Positions 22,611 to 36,200 of a DNA stretch of 64,000 nucleotides are shown in pieces. The DNA is from Lycocorax pyrrhopterus obiensis (Eukaryota > Chordata > Aves > Passeriformes > Paradisaeidae). The notes below the pieces were generated by a model that was not told the origin of the DNA, ran no database searches, and was given only the letters and a program-made list of their open reading frames with translations. The stretch is taken from the NCBI GenBank assembly GCA_014706295.1, contig JACSVZ010000027.1:4816924-4880923 (forward strand), in the 5' to 3' direction. How positions within the stretch are numbered: position 1 is the first letter of the stretch; every line of letters starts with the position of its first letter. Both the position numbers and the translations under genes were made by a program.

Positions 22611-25574
22611 ATAGTTCACCAGCACCTCCTCAGACAAGGCTTCTCTGCAGACTTCATAGCCTTGAGGCAGTTGTTAAGGAGGATGAATGTATCTACAGAA
22701 CACTTTTTTCCTCCCTAAATTATGTCTTCCCAGGTCACACAAACGAAATTTGATTAATTTATTAATGATTTATTTGTTTTGCTTTGTTTTATTTTTAAGC
22801 AGTTTAAAAGACATGTGCTGAGCAGGAAAAAAAGAAGAGCTGCATGGCAATTCTGTTGTTAATCAAAAGAGGCTTCATGCTGCATGAAAGTGAAATTGGG
22901 CCCACAGGCTAATTAAAATAGGATTTGAATTAGGATGAATGAATAATTAGCATTATTCATTCAAATCTCATTTACATTGAAAAGTAAGAAATTACATGAT
23001 TTACAAGTACTTTTGAGGAAGCAGAGGGGTTTCTTTTTTTTTTTTTACCTGGAAAACAAGTAGACTTTTACTACTCAAGAAAGGAGAGACCCAGCACTGG
23101 AATGGTGCCAGCACATCCCGAATCCCGGTGAGAATTGTGCTGATGCCACCTGCATTCCCTGAGCAGCAATTCCAGTGTCCATTCTCCTGAGTGACACAAG
23201 GATGTGGGGATATCCCTGGGATAAGACACCTCACAGCTATTACCCTTCCATCCTTTGTGAAGGAAGTGGGTTCAATCACCACCAACTTTACTCCCATTTC
23301 CAGCAATGAAGATGAAAAGGAATAAGAAAAGTGCACTGAATTTTAATCTTACAGAATATTTGGGAAGGAAAAGGCTGGGACTTTTTGGAGAGCACACAGT
23401 GCTCTTTCAAATAAATATTCTGTCATCTGGCAGGGCTCACGTGGCAACAGCAGAGAATGGTTTGGAAAAAGCCACAATGTCAACGTCAATTTGGAAACCA
23501 TTTCTGAATGGTGCCTTCCAATCCCAGGCATGGTAACAAGGCTCTGCTGATTCCCAGACCAATCCCTCAAGTCTAAAAAACCCCACACTGAATTATGAGA
23601 CCAGAGATCCTATGTGGGATATAAATAGAACAGGAAAATATGGGTAAGAGGTAGGGATATAATAAGATTCTTGCGCTGTCAAAAAAATAAAGATGTCAAG
23701 TACGTATCTTTTTGAAAATCAACATATACCCACCCGAGCATTCAGCTTACAGATAAACTGGAATTTGCAGCTAAGACATGAACCTCCGGTCGCCTCGGCG
23801 TGCCCTCTAGGTACTGCTAACATGGGAAGCCAAGTGACAATTTTAGCAACACTCCCCCGCAGTGACAAAATTCAAATGAAATCACGACGTGTTTCGTGCT
23901 GGCCCGAACCAGCTTTTACTGCACCTACAGCAACCGTGCTGCTCCAGAGGAAGCAGCGTGTCCAGGGCAGGCACCCCGGAACGCACAGATCCCGGCGTGG
24001 AAGAGCGGGGTCCGCTGGAGCAGCACGAGGACAGGACGAGCTGAGCCTGACTCGAGTTCATCTGAGAGCAGGAGCCTGCAGTGACAACAGGCTCCCTGGA
24101 AAATGGAGGCTGGGCTGTACAGCCTCTGTCACCTCATGAGACTTTTGGAGGCCCATTGTGGGGTCTGTGTCAGCCCGAATCCCTTCACACACGCTCAGCA
24201 ATCAGAATCCCTTCCGAAGGACGGGAATGAGGTGTTCCAGCTCAGAGACTGGGAGAGCGAGCTCCCAGTTTGGCACCTCTTGTAGCCTGACACCAGCCTG
24301 AGGCTGCTCCTCACGCCTGTCCTGCAGACGCCAGGTATCAGGAGGCAGAAGGAGCCGCAGGTGATGCCACCACTGTGGTGATGGGAAACGTGATCAAGGA
24401 GGAAACAAAGTGGTCAGAGACTCGTGTGCTGCTTCAGCCTGCACTGAAACCCCGGCTCCCCACGGCAGCCTCGGTCACAGCGACACCAAACCCTGGGGCA
24501 CCAGCACAGTGCTGGGACTGCAGCTTGGGGCAGGAACAAATCCCGCCCTTCACAACCTGCTGGCAGAGGAGGAATAATCCAGCAAGGAAGAGCTGCTGGA
24601 GCTCAGAACCAACCCAGTGTTTACTCCACCAGCGCTCTCCCTCTCCCCTCTCCTCCAGCCTCACACATCTCACAGCTCCTCTCCACCACAGTTTAACCCC
24701 ACTGAGCCCGGATGGTTTGAGCAGCTCCTGCAGGAACTGGGCTCCTGCAGCACTGGCAGGTCCAGCACGACCCCCCAGGCCCTGCCTGCTCCTGGCCCTG
24801 GTGCTGCTGCACTTGTTCCTCCCTGCAGAGGAGCCAGCACAGCACAGGAAAGCTTTCCCTGTGTAATTCACTTGGATGTTGAAAACAAGGAATTACAGGG
24901 TCGGTAAAGGACAATTTTTTTGTTTTTTTAAAGAATTTGAATCTGAAGCTCAAGCCGTACTAGAGAAAATACCCAACATTGCTGTTCTGAGATTAAGACC
25001 AAGTGTTTAACCAAATCCTGAGCTCTTGGATTGCCAGCCCAGGCTGTCTGCGAACGGGGCTGGGGACTGATACCCTTAAAATGCAAAGATCTGGAGGGCA
25101 TCCTTGAGAAAGACTGTTCCTACCAGCTGAAGTGACCATCAGACTGGGTGAGCATGGATTCAGGATTCAGGTGCATCGAACACTCCTGAGTGTGAGCTGT
25201 CACTTCCCATTCTCCCACACCACAGGGATCCTGCAGGCTTTTCCATGAGGTGATCACACACAGACAGCACTCATCTCCCAAACACCAGAGATTCCCAAAC
25301 ACCATCTGATGAGGCACCACGTGCTCCTCAGCTCAGGGCTACTAAAGCCTGGCTCAGACACACAATGTGCTACCTCTTGACAAAATCTGAGGCCAAATCC
25401 CCAAACAACACCCCACTGGTCTGAGGCTGTGACAGCTCCTTTGTAAGTGACAGAGCTTTACTTCAGTCACTTCTGAAGGTGTTTAACCCCTAAGTTCCCT
25501 TGTACCAAATGCATCGCTCTCAGAAATGTGCAGTGTTCTGATAACTGGTAGTTTAAACCACCATATTTTACATC

Positions 25575-25830
25575 TCAAAGCAGGGTCAACCACAGCAGGT
25601 TGGAAGGCCCACACCCAGCCTGGTTTTAAATACCTCTGAGGCTGGAGACACCACAAGCTCTCTGGGCAGCCTGATCCTATTAAACACCTCCAGGGATGGA
25701 GACCCCACAAGCATTGAAAAGTCAGATTGGGCAGTCTGATCCTACACCTGACCACGCTCACAGTAAAAAAAGCTTTTCTTATGTTTAAGTGGAATTTTCC
25801 GTGTTTCAATTTCCCATCACCGTTCCCTGG
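25575..25830 (-). mobile_element. Old CR1 fragment (antisense)
   Basis: Diverged reverse complement of the CR1 tail: CACAGCAGGTTGGAAGGCCC, followed by CACACCCAGCCTGG, CTCTGGGCAGCCTGATCC and a polypurine stretch. An internal part (TCTGGGCAGCCTGATCCTAT and GGCAGTCTGATCCTACACCT) appears duplicated. Confidence 0.65.
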
Positions 25831-26270
25831 GCACCATGGAGAACAGTCTGGGACAACAGCAACAGCAGCAAAGCAATTTTTCCTGTAAGAATGAACATAA
25901 TAGAGAGGGGACAAGTTGCAGGGACTTGAGCCACACAAGGAAGTGAAACTGTGACCTGAGATCCTTCCTCCTGCCAGCGCAGGACAACTGCCACACAGCG
26001 CTACTCGTACTGGCATGATATAACACATTATTAAAATATTAAAAATATTGGACTGCTGCCTACTGCCCCTGTGCTCCCAGCAGTTATTTTAACAAATACA
26101 GCAAATGGAAGGGTAAAGATGGAAAAACTGCAGTGGAGAGAATAACAAAAGGCAGGTCCTGAGTGACCAAGTGCAATTCAAGTGAGGGTGATGGATGGGG
26201 GCTGGGGTTCTTGCACACACCTGCTAATGAATCCCAGGGATTCAACCCCTTTTGGGACACACTCGCCAGT

Positions 26271-26385
26271 CTGGGAACAGCAGAGGGAAAGAAAGGGCAG
26301 GAGAGCGTCCTGCTGCAAACTCAGCCTGGGAACAGCACAGGGAAAGAAAGAAAGGGCAGGAGAGTGTCCTGCTGCAAACTCTGGG
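26271..26385. repeat. Two-copy direct repeat, about 55 bp
   Basis: CTGGGAACAGCAGAGGG starts at 26271 and a near copy at 26326. The second copy has an extra GAAA. Both end in TCCTGCTGCAAACTC. A local tandem duplication without apparent function. Confidence 0.9.
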
Positions 26386-28824
26386 CTGCGCCGGGGACAC
26401 GCAGGGGTGAGCAGAGCCCGGACAATGCAAACCCGCCTGTGACACCCAGGGAACGGCAGCACCTGGGCCCACCTGAGACCTCAGACCACGACCCCGAGCG
26501 CTGCAGCGAGGCAAGAAGGAACAATCCTGTTTCCCCGGACAGACCCACAAGGGTCCAAAGGGAAGAACACACAGAACCTCTGGGTGTTGCATCCCCAGGA
26601 AGCACTGAGGGATGGGCGCTGCTGGAGAGCAGCAGCCTCTGGACAGGCTGGAGCATCCATGCACTTACCTGGATCCCTCCAGCTCTCTGGCAGCGAGGTC
26701 TGGGGAAGGCCATCCTCACTCTCATACTGTTCCAGTCAGGCATCAGAGAGATTTCCCTGCCTTGATGTGATTAGTGATTCAAATAACCACAACACCCCTT
26801 TAACTACACCCAATTCCACTGCAGCCAACAGCTCCACAGCATTTCCCCACCGGGCTCCTCCTCTGCGCTCAGAGGGATGAGTGTCAAAAGAAAATGACAC
26901 ACTGGAGGCAGCTGACCCAAATATCACTCTCACAGCCATTTCGGGAAAGGAGAGAGAAGCCAAAAGAGAGCAATTCTGTCGGCTCCTGTACATCAAAATC
27001 AAAGGCTCTCACTTGGCTGAGCGGGAGGCAATCGGATGGGGATGAACACCTAATGCTCCCACCACCATCTTATGACAGTCAAGAGAAACTATGACAGTGT
27101 TTGCTTCATAGATAAGCCTCAAAAACTACCATGAACAGCTTGTAAATGAAACAGATATCACGCACCCCGACGCAGTCTGCCACAACGTCCCCAGTCACCC
27201 ATCCTGCAACATGGCAGCTGCTTCTCCGTGACCCACATTCAAAAAAAAGACTTTTATTCCCCAGCTCTGTCATCTGGTCCAGTAGGAGCCACCGCCTCAG
27301 CCTACAACTCCACCAAATCCACGTCACGTTTTCTACAACAGCAGCTCTGCAGAGAGGGAAGGATGTTCAGAGGCAGAGGAAAAGGACATTGCAAACCAAA
27401 GCCTCACACTGCAAACCCTGCTGTGCTGGCGCTTTCAGGCCACCCAGCACTTGGAACAGCTCTGCTAAACTGGGCCTGGATTGTTCCCCTGCTGGGACAT
27501 GGAGGAGCAGAGAGCCTTGCAGACCGCTGTGACTTCACCCAACTCTGCATCTCGCCGGGTGGAGAGCGCCAAGCTGAGCAGGACCAGCTGTGCCAGATGG
27601 CACAACAATCCATGAGGATGGTGTTGGGATGGACAGCCAAGGACAGCACCTTGCCAGAGAACAGGTCCACAAGAAGCCAGCACCTCGCTCACTCTACTGC
27701 TGCTTCAACTTCTCCCAAGCGCTACTAAACCACAGAAACAGTTGAAGAGTTTTGCTTCAATAAAGTTGGTCTTACACACAGTTTATTCTGAGACAAGGAG
27801 CAGAGTAAGGCAGCAGATTGCCATACTGGCATTAAAATGTTACTCCAGCTTGAGTTCAACAGGAGTCTTAACAGCTTTATTTTGCCAAAGATAAAATTTA
27901 GAATATAAATATGCACATAGATTCACTAAGTGACTTATTTGTTGAAAAAAAATTCCTGTAATGAAATAAGAAACATAAAACTGTCCTTTTCTGAAAGACT
28001 TGAACACTTTGAGACCCCCTTGGGAAGAGACTTGAAGCACTGATGAACTCCCTTTGCTCCATCACTCCAGCTGGGAAGCACACACACCAACTGGGGCTTT
28101 TCCCCCTGAGAACAGCTGGAAATAACTCTTATTTTATGAAAGGAGGCCAGAAGCTCTTTTCCCAGTGACAGGCACACTGCACCAAGCACACAGTGGCAGG
28201 CGGGTCAGTTTTTCCACCTGACTGCTTTTCCTGGCCAAGGATTTTATCAGACTTATTATCAACACAGACTGGGACAATTAATAGCAAATTGAAGGCAGAT
28301 CAGCCTCCCCATCCTTCCTGCTTAAACCAGGCATGAGACTTGACAGGGGAGCACCAAGGGGCCCAGGGGATGGGATGTACTGTGTTGTGGGGCTGCTGGA
28401 GGTAGAAAAACCCACTGAGACACTGCAGCCACAACTGGGGTCAGAGAGACAGTGCCAAGCTTCCCCCGGATTCTTATTTCCAAGCTTCCAAGATTTTAGG
28501 AGGGTGGTGACATCTTGTTAGTCACTGAATGAACTTCATGCTTGTTCTGTAGATGTTGTCTTCAAGCTCCAACCAGGAGCCAGCAGATCACCTTTACTGG
28601 GCATGACCCGGGAATGCACAAGGGCTGGGCCACTTCCCAACACAGCTGAGCAGGTCTGCTTGCAAAAACCTTCTTAATGCAAAGGTAATTGAGCATCTGC
28701 TGTATCACACCTCGTTCACTCAGACAAAGGGGAATTAGCTGCAGATAAGATCACTCCTGATAAGGAACCGCTGGTTATTTGGTGCATTGTCTCATTAAGG
28801 CAATCACACCTACTCTGCCAAACA

Positions 28825-29175
28825 CAGTCACAGACTGGTTTGGGTTGGAAGGGACTTTAAAGCCCATCTTGTTCCACCCCTGCCATCAAAGGGCAGGGAC
28901 ACCTTCCCCTGTCCCAGGGTGCTCCAAGCCCCGTCCAGCCTGGCCTTGGACACTTCCAGGGATCCAGGGGCAGCCACGGCTGCTCTGGGCAACCTGTGTC
29001 AGGGCCTCCCCACCCTCATGGTAAAATATCTCATTTTAATGTCCCATCTAACCCTGCCTTCTCTCAGTTTCTAAGTGCTGTCCCTTGTCCTGTCACTACA
29101 GGCCCTTGGTAAAAAGTCTCCATTTTTCTTCTAAGCCCCTTTGTAAGCTGAACACCCCCAACTCTCCCAGCCCAT
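28825..29175 (-). mobile_element. CR1 3' fragment (antisense), well preserved
   Basis: Reverse complement of the CR1 tail starting near CACAGACTGGTTTGGGTTGG, with GGGCAGGGACACCTTCCCC and GATCCAGGGGCAGCCACGG. It extends further 5' in CR1 terms than the copy at 9535. Confidence 0.92.
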
Positions 29176-32100
29176 CTCCAGTGCAGAGCTGTTCCAGCCC
29201 TCAGACCATTCCCACTTCTGATTCCCACCTGCACCTTGACAGAGTCTCCCTGCAGAAAGCCACCACCAGGAACAGGCTCAGCTCTAATGTTACTAAAAGA
29301 GATGCCAAACCCATCCAGGGAAAATGATGCGACTCCTTTACACACAACTCACAGCACCAGGAACAGCTCCAGGCTCTTCGCCAGCCCCTTCCCCTGGGAC
29401 TCGCTGGGAAACTGGTTCCCACTGCAGGGGTTACGGAGCAAAGAGCCAAACTGAGGAGTCACAGCAGGGAGGGCTGGATGGATTCACTGAGGGGTTAACG
29501 GAGTGTGGAGAGGGACCCCGGCCTGGGTACAGCCATTCCTAAAATTGCCCTGGGACAGAGAAGCAAGTGTCATGTCAGCTCTGCAGGACAGGGGTTGTGA
29601 AGAAAATCCTGGCAAAGCGCACTTCTCCAAACCCAACATTCACACAGGACTAATGACACAGAGAAGAATTAGAGGGCATTGATTATCTGTAAAAATGCAA
29701 TAAACCAGGGGAAAAGTCAGCGTGGCTTCTGCAAAGGCACTTCCAGCCCCGCAGAGGGCTCCAGATCTCCTGGGTTTTAACCTCTGCGAGTCTCTCTCAT
29801 CTAAGGCTTCCTGTAGGGACCCCAAAAGGCCACTGGAAAAGGGGCTGTCCCTGTATGGGTGGGAGACAAGGGAGTAGGAGTAAACAGCCATTTCCTGCAA
29901 GGGAAGGAGGCCAGAGCAGGGGTCACAGGGAGAGGCTGGGACCTGTGCCAGACCAGGACACTGTCTGGATGTGACACAGGACCCTGACGGAAATATTCAA
30001 GGGGAGGTGGATACGCAACCATGAAGAGCAGCACAGGGACCATGTGAGTCTATGCAACCTGGAAATAAAATGGCAGATGGAATTCCACATGGATAAAGTG
30101 ATGCATACATTGAATAAAAAAAATAAATCTCAATTTCACCTAAAAATAGATATGCCCTGAGACAGCCTCAGCAAGCAGGAGGTCTTGGGGCTGTCAGGCT
30201 GCTCTGTGAACGCTCTGGCACTGCTCAGCACAGCCCCAAAACAGCGTTTCACCAGTGTCAGAGGACAAGCACACCCAGCACACGCTGCCGTGTCACCATG
30301 TGCCTGTGACACACATCCATGGCACGGTGGCTCTGGTCACTCTGCCACGTCCCCCTGAGAGCCCATGGCTCACCCATGGTGCGTGGCTCTGGTCACTCTG
30401 GGCAGCTCCTATCCTGGGAACAGAGGAGAACAGAAGGAGCTTGGAGAAGAGTTAGGGTGGTGGGAAGGACAGTGAAAGGGAAGGGAAGGACAGTGGGGGA
30501 AGGACGGTGAAAAGAAGCAAGAAGGCTGAGGGGGGAAACAGGCAGGGAGCTGTGACACCTGGAGTAGCCTGGAGAAGGAAAACCCCTCAAAAACTGAAAA
30601 CCAGAGCAGTGCCTCAGGCAAGGGTAAGTCTGTAGGCACAGAGCAGTCGCATGTTGAGAGTCCAGAGCTTCTCCCATGCTCTGCTGCAGCCCCCATGTGG
30701 GACAGGTCCGACACAGGGCTCTGGAGCGGGCAAGATTCCATCTGATCCATGAGGCTGTTCCAAAGGAGCCAGGAGCGAGTGGTTCCAAGGTGTTGGGGAA
30801 AAAGCCCCTCCATGAACCAGCTGGAAGAGAGGCACCAGCAGACGCCAAAGGGAACAGAACTGGTACGTGGGGTTGTTAATCACTGCTCAGTTCCAGCCCC
30901 TTGGAATGCTGTACGTGCCAGACGATCCCGGGCAATCGGAACACCTGAAGGGCAGCGATGATTTATTTCTGTCCACGGCTCTCCAGCACAGCCCGCCAGG
31001 GAATCGGATTCTGCAGACACCCGGATCGATACGGTTTGGTCACAGATTGCAAAGAGAGCAAGAGCAGGCGAGGAATACAAACCAAGCTGGGGACGGCACT
31101 GAGGAGGAGGCTCCAAGTCAGCTCCAGAAGGAGCAAAGACTTCACACGAACCAAGGAATAAAGATAATTTCCATATGGCTCTGTGGAAGATCGCCGTGTG
31201 CTTCCTCCCAAACACTTCAATTTTATTTTGCTTTTTTAATATCTCAGGAATCACAGTTTCCACTATGAAAATTCTTCTCATTTCAAAATAGTTTAACTAC
31301 ATATCTGAGCACCAGCTGAGTAACTCCTGCGAGTGAATCTGCTGCAAGGAAAATTCAGTCATTTCTCAACTGCTTCAATGTTTACCACGAGAATCAGGAG
31401 ATTTTTAGATTTTTAGGAGGACGTGCTGCATGCAGGGCAGCACACCTGCAAGACACATTAGGAATTTTAACTATTGTAATTTTATGCCATTTAAAAATGT
31501 ACTGACAGCAAGGCCAGCCCCACGTGCACAGCCTACACCCACCCCCTTGCCTGCCTACAGACACGTCTCTAACCTCAGGACTACGCAGCGCTGGGTGTCA
31601 TCTTTGTCCCTGAATCCACACCAGAGCCAGGCTTCCAGGAGTTAACAAGGAGTCAAAACTCCCCCTCAAGGGAACATGGGCACACACAAGACATACAATC
31701 ACCCTTCCAGGCTCTTGACTATTTTAAGCATGAGAGAGATACAGAACTTCACAGGCGATGGCTCGTTCCGAGTCTGGCAGGGCTGCACCACTCACGACGG
31801 GATGTCACCACGGGCAGGAGTTCCATCCCCTGCTGCCACCAGCACCATCCCTCATCCTGTAGGAGCTGCATTCCCGAGGCACACCACAGCCAGACCCATG
31901 TTTAGACCCAGAAGTCATTTTTCTACATTCCTTCATCAGAAAAGCAAAGTGGAAAGAAGCATCCCCAAGACGTGGTGGCAGTTTTCGGGAAGACTTTGGG
32001 GGTGTTTAGAAGAGAGGGAATGCTGTGCACAGCCACCCACAAGCAAACACTGCACCCCAGGACAGCAGATTAACGCCTGAGCGGGACACCAGAGTGGGGA

Positions 32101-32649
32101 CTCAATGGAAAATAATCAAATGCAGTTATCAGCCTCCTCCAGCGCCACTGACTGCGACATTCAGGCTGGAAAGGACGGGAGGCACAATCTGCTGGTCATC
32201 CATATGGATGCCTCCCTCCCTCCTTCACCAGTATCTCAATCGAGGTCAGGCACGCACACTCAGACTCGTTTTCTGACAAATTTGTAACTAAAAAGCTGGA
32301 ACTAATAACTGCAAGAGCCCAAAGCTGGTTTCATGGACTTGCTTAGGCAAAAAAGCTGCCTGACTCCACCAATTTCCATCTAGGCAAGGTAATGGGGAGA
32401 AATCCTTCATTCCCATGTAAAAATGTAAATCCCAGCTCAGTGAGTCATTTAAGCACATGCCTAATGCAAAGCTTGAAACAAATCCCGCTAATAATCCGGG
32501 CTGCTCGCTTATTTACAGCTAGGCACGGCTTAAGTACCTGGATGATCTGGAAATACCCCCGAGCCCCCGGAAAAGAGCCTAAACCAGGCTGGTCTGGGAA
32601 TTAATCACAGTGGTATGAGCAGAACTGCTAATATGAACCGGGGGAGGAC

Positions 32650-32666
32650 TGTGTGTGTGTGTGTGC
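32650..32666. repeat. (TG)n microsatellite
   Basis: Eight TG units within the AT-rich part of the probable GJC1 intron. Confidence 0.85.
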
Positions 32667-34251
32667 TGAAGCATCTGTTCAAGTTTAGGCATATAAAACA
32701 TTTTTCAGCCCAATGACTCCAGAGGGAAATGCCTCATACATCAGCTCATCTGACTCAATTTTTCCATCACATTTCCTTTAATACAGTTTTGTCCATAAAT
32801 ACACTATTTGTTTTTTCCAAATATAGATTTTTATTTATAGCCAGAAAACCTTGTAACTTGTGTTATTGCTTAAAGCCCTGGGTTCTGCTCTGAAACGGAA
32901 TCACCTTCTTCCTTGAAATGGAATCATCGAGGAATTATTGGTCAGTACTGAGGTATGAAACCAAGTTCTCTATGTTTGCAGAAGGAAAAGGGTTTTCTTT
33001 TTGCTCCAATATTTGCCATTCTCAGTATTTCCTTCACCAGAAATCACCAGTAAGATCATAACTGCCCAGCCACACATTGTGTAAGTAAATTATCCCATAC
33101 CACGTCCAGGGACTTTCACCTTAAATCTTCATTTTACACCAAAACAAAGGCAAGTTTTTAAAAATCCCAACCAGATCTTCCAGACAGTCCTGAATTTGGG
33201 GAGAACTGTGCGTCACTACCCGAGCAGGGATAACAATTCATATTTATGGTATGAGGAGGTCAGAAAAGGAAATGTTAACATTGCCCTTTCCCCTCCGAGG
33301 AGCATTTGGAGATAAATTCCTTTTTGTAGCTTTTAACGGACAGCAACGAGCCTCCCAAAACCAGGACCAAGAATGGGCAGTGAACGGGAAATTTGGTGAT
33401 TTCGACATTTTAAAAATATGGCCTTTTTCAGAAGCAGAATTTAGGTATTGAACAACACTGAACACAGCAAGTGAAATGTGATTTAATACATTTTGACCGT
33501 TATTAACCATAACTCGAGTCAGTAAAAAAGCACAAGCCTGTTATTCCATGGCACAAGCTCGGGACAGTGGAATTGCACTCCTGCTGCTCGCGGGAAGTGC
33601 CGAGACCAGCTGGAAACACTGATAATGCCAGGGGCTCCTGCAGTAAAACCTTCTCTCCCTTCCAAAGCAGGGCACACAGAGGTGGCCATGCAGCCACCCG
33701 TGAGGGGCTGGCAGCGGGGTCCAGGGACCATCTGTAACTCAGGGAGTCTCCTACCTGCTGGGCAGGAATGTGCTTCCCTGGGGATAAAGCAGAGCCACCA
33801 TAAAAAACAGGGAGTATTAATGGAACTTTTTTCACTGCAATAATTTGCTTCCTATTAACCAGATTAAAAATACATAAATCTGGAGCACAAGTCAACTCGG
33901 TGGAGTGGCAGCACAGAACACAAAGGCTGGAAGCAGGGTGGGAGCAAAGGATCACCTTCCCCCTAATGAGGCAGCAGCGCCCATCCCCCGGGACTGACAA
34001 CAAAGGGGTCCATTATCCACGAGGGTTTCACTCCAAGTGTTTAATGATCGCTACCCTTGCCCGAGTTCCTGCCTCAGGGAATCCTGTCCGAGCAGGAAGG
34101 GTGAGGCATGAAAGAGGTACAAGGCAATGCTCCTTGTGATTCCCATGTTCAAAACAGGTGGTGAAAATCTGAAGTGGTGTAAGGAAAGAGCCACAAGATC
34201 AGCCCCCTCTCCCCAGCTCCATGCTGATGGTGAGGCTGCAGCCCGATTTCT

Positions 34252-34340
34252 GAGAATCACAGAATATCCAGAGTTGGAAAAGACCCACAAGGATCATCCA
34301 AGTCCAACTCCTGAATCCATCACTTCTTCCCTCAGCCAGC
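34252..34340 (-). mobile_element. CR1 3' end fragment (antisense)
   Basis: GAGAATCACAGAATATCCAG followed by AGTTGGAAAAGACCCACAAG and AAGTCCAACTCCTGAATCC, the reverse complement of a CR1 terminus. Short copy. Confidence 0.88.
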
Positions 34341-35939
34341 GGCTCCTTGCAGGTGCCAGTGACCACAAATGACCAAAATTCACCCCAGTGAGCAGGGTCT
34401 GCCTCGGCTCACACACTCTGTGGTGTTCCAGCAGCTCTCCATGGAAAGCTCACCACTCCATAAGGAGTCTTCGCTCACCAGATTTGCAGCTGTGTCAAAA
34501 ACGAGGCATCAGCAGCACTGCTGAGCCCTCGTGGCTCTGGATTCCCCGGCTCCAACTCCTCAGAGAAGCACCAAGGTACCGGATTTTCAGTGACCCAATC
34601 CATAAAGCACCCAAGGAAGGCACCTCCAGGATTATCCAGCTCCTAACTGGGTGTTTCTAGGCTGCTCCGTTGGTCTTAAGTGGCTGGATCACACCTAGGT
34701 ACAACCTCAGGCACTGGATCTCATCCTTTCCTCGGCAAAGTGGTGGATGAGGAAAGTTTAGGGATTTTTTTTTTTGACTCACAGAAGTTGTTGGCAGTCA
34801 GCAAATTACTGAATCAACAAATCTATGTGTTAAAATTCATCACAAACTCTCCATTGGTGATTAGATTTCACAGCTTATAAGAATTTTGTTCTTGTAAACT
34901 CTAGAACCATCCAAATCCAAAAAAGACTTTTTAAGATAAAGTTTCACCTAAGCAATATAATTTCCACACCAATTACCTTTAGAACCACAGAATCATTTAG
35001 AAAAACTGTGCCTACAATTAAAACTCTTCAGGGTGTACCAAAATCTTTGCTAAATTCTTAAAATTGGTCTAAACTCGCCCAGCATCTGGGTTTTAACTTT
35101 CTCCCTACCGAGGGCTGGGACCCCTGGAATTCCTCACCTCCCGCACATTCCCAACCCTCTTGGGGCTCCTCTCTGCTGTGTTCAAAGCAAGCCCTGTGCT
35201 CTCAGCCCTTGACCCAAATTTTCCAGTATTTACTGGTATTTGCATCACTTGCACATTATCTGGGATGAGTTGGGTGTTTGCTTTGAAACGAGGGGCAAAA
35301 ACAGTCCCTAGTGAAGGGCTAAGGATGGAACACACCTAGAAAACAGGTACTTCATGACAATTCCTTGTTCAGAATCCTGCATTCAGACCTCTGAGTTGCT
35401 TTAAAAAACCCAAAAATTGTAATATTATTGTGTCAATTAAGAAAATGGAAATGGAAATGTCTTCTATTAGCAGTAACTCAATAGTCCCCTCCATCAGTGG
35501 TAGGACAAACTTACAACTCCAGTCTAAAAGCACTAAAGGCAGTCAGACCCTTTGGTAAGGGAACAGCCTGTCAGTAAAATGTTTTTAATAACTTTTCATC
35601 ACTCAAACGGATCTAAAACTTGATAAACCCATTTCAAAAGGATGAGAGGTGCTGGGTGACAAACCCAAGGAGCAGCTGGCCATGTTTTCGACACAGTTCA
35701 AAAAACAGAGATGCTCTTGTAAAACAAGTTTCATGTGATGTGAAACCTCCAAAGGGACGTGTCACCGCGCTCCTGGTTCTGGCTTGCCCCATGCGCTGGC
35801 ATTTCAATTTGGAAATGTCAGACGAGTTCCTCATTCTGGAGAAATACCCCGCAAAGGGCTCGTTCTCATCGAAGGAGCCAGAGAAAGGCTCGCAGGGCAG
35901 ACCCCACGCTCAGCCCAGCCCCAGCCCCTCAGCTCTTAC

Positions 35940-36200
35940 CTGGCCGCCTCCGCGCCCGCAGACATGGTCAGAGCCCCGGCCAGCCCCGGCTGCCACAGGG
36001 AGAGCCCAGCACTCCACTGCTGCACCGAGGTGTCGCTGAGGACCAGCCCCTCGCTGGAGCTCTCGGCGCTGCCCCGAGTCGCGCATTCGCCAGACACCAA
36101 AATGTGTGACAGCTCAGCCCAGCCCCGCCGAGCCACCAGGGACCACAGAGCAGCGCCCCTGCTGCTGCCCAGGGCTGCGGGAGCGCCGGAGTTAATGCGA
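35940..36200 (-). other. GJC1: Candidate noncoding 5' exon of GJC1 (exact 3' boundary, uncertain 5' boundary)
   Basis: On the minus strand a strong donor AG|GTAAGAG ends an exon at 35940, in a moderately CpG-rich patch. A start codon at 35965 opens a frame Met-Ser-Ala-Gly-Ala-Glu-Ala-Ala followed by AG at the splice site. Joining to the GJC1 acceptor at 16882 adds ATAA, completing Arg and a stop. The 5' edge is unknown; possible acceptors lie at CCCGCAG near 36180 and TTTCCAG near 36210, or it may be a transcription start. A second strong donor, GGATAG|GTAAGGAT, ends at 36279. It could instead be the first coding exon of an unrecognised minus-strand gene, but no continuation was found. Confidence 0.4.

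Larger units (their letters stand above)
16883..35939 (-). other. GJC1: Probable GJC1 5' intron, about 19 kb
   Basis: No coding exon of any known gene was recognised on either strand. The stretch holds CR1 fragments at 17825, 21690, 21795, 25575, 28825 and 34252, a (TG)n run near 32650, and long AT-rich unique sequence, especially 32.6-33.5 kb, which could hold conserved regulatory elements. The human GJC1 gene likewise has a long intron before its coding exon. Called an intron on the strength of the acceptor at 16882 and the donor candidates at 35940 and 38097. Confidence 0.5.
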
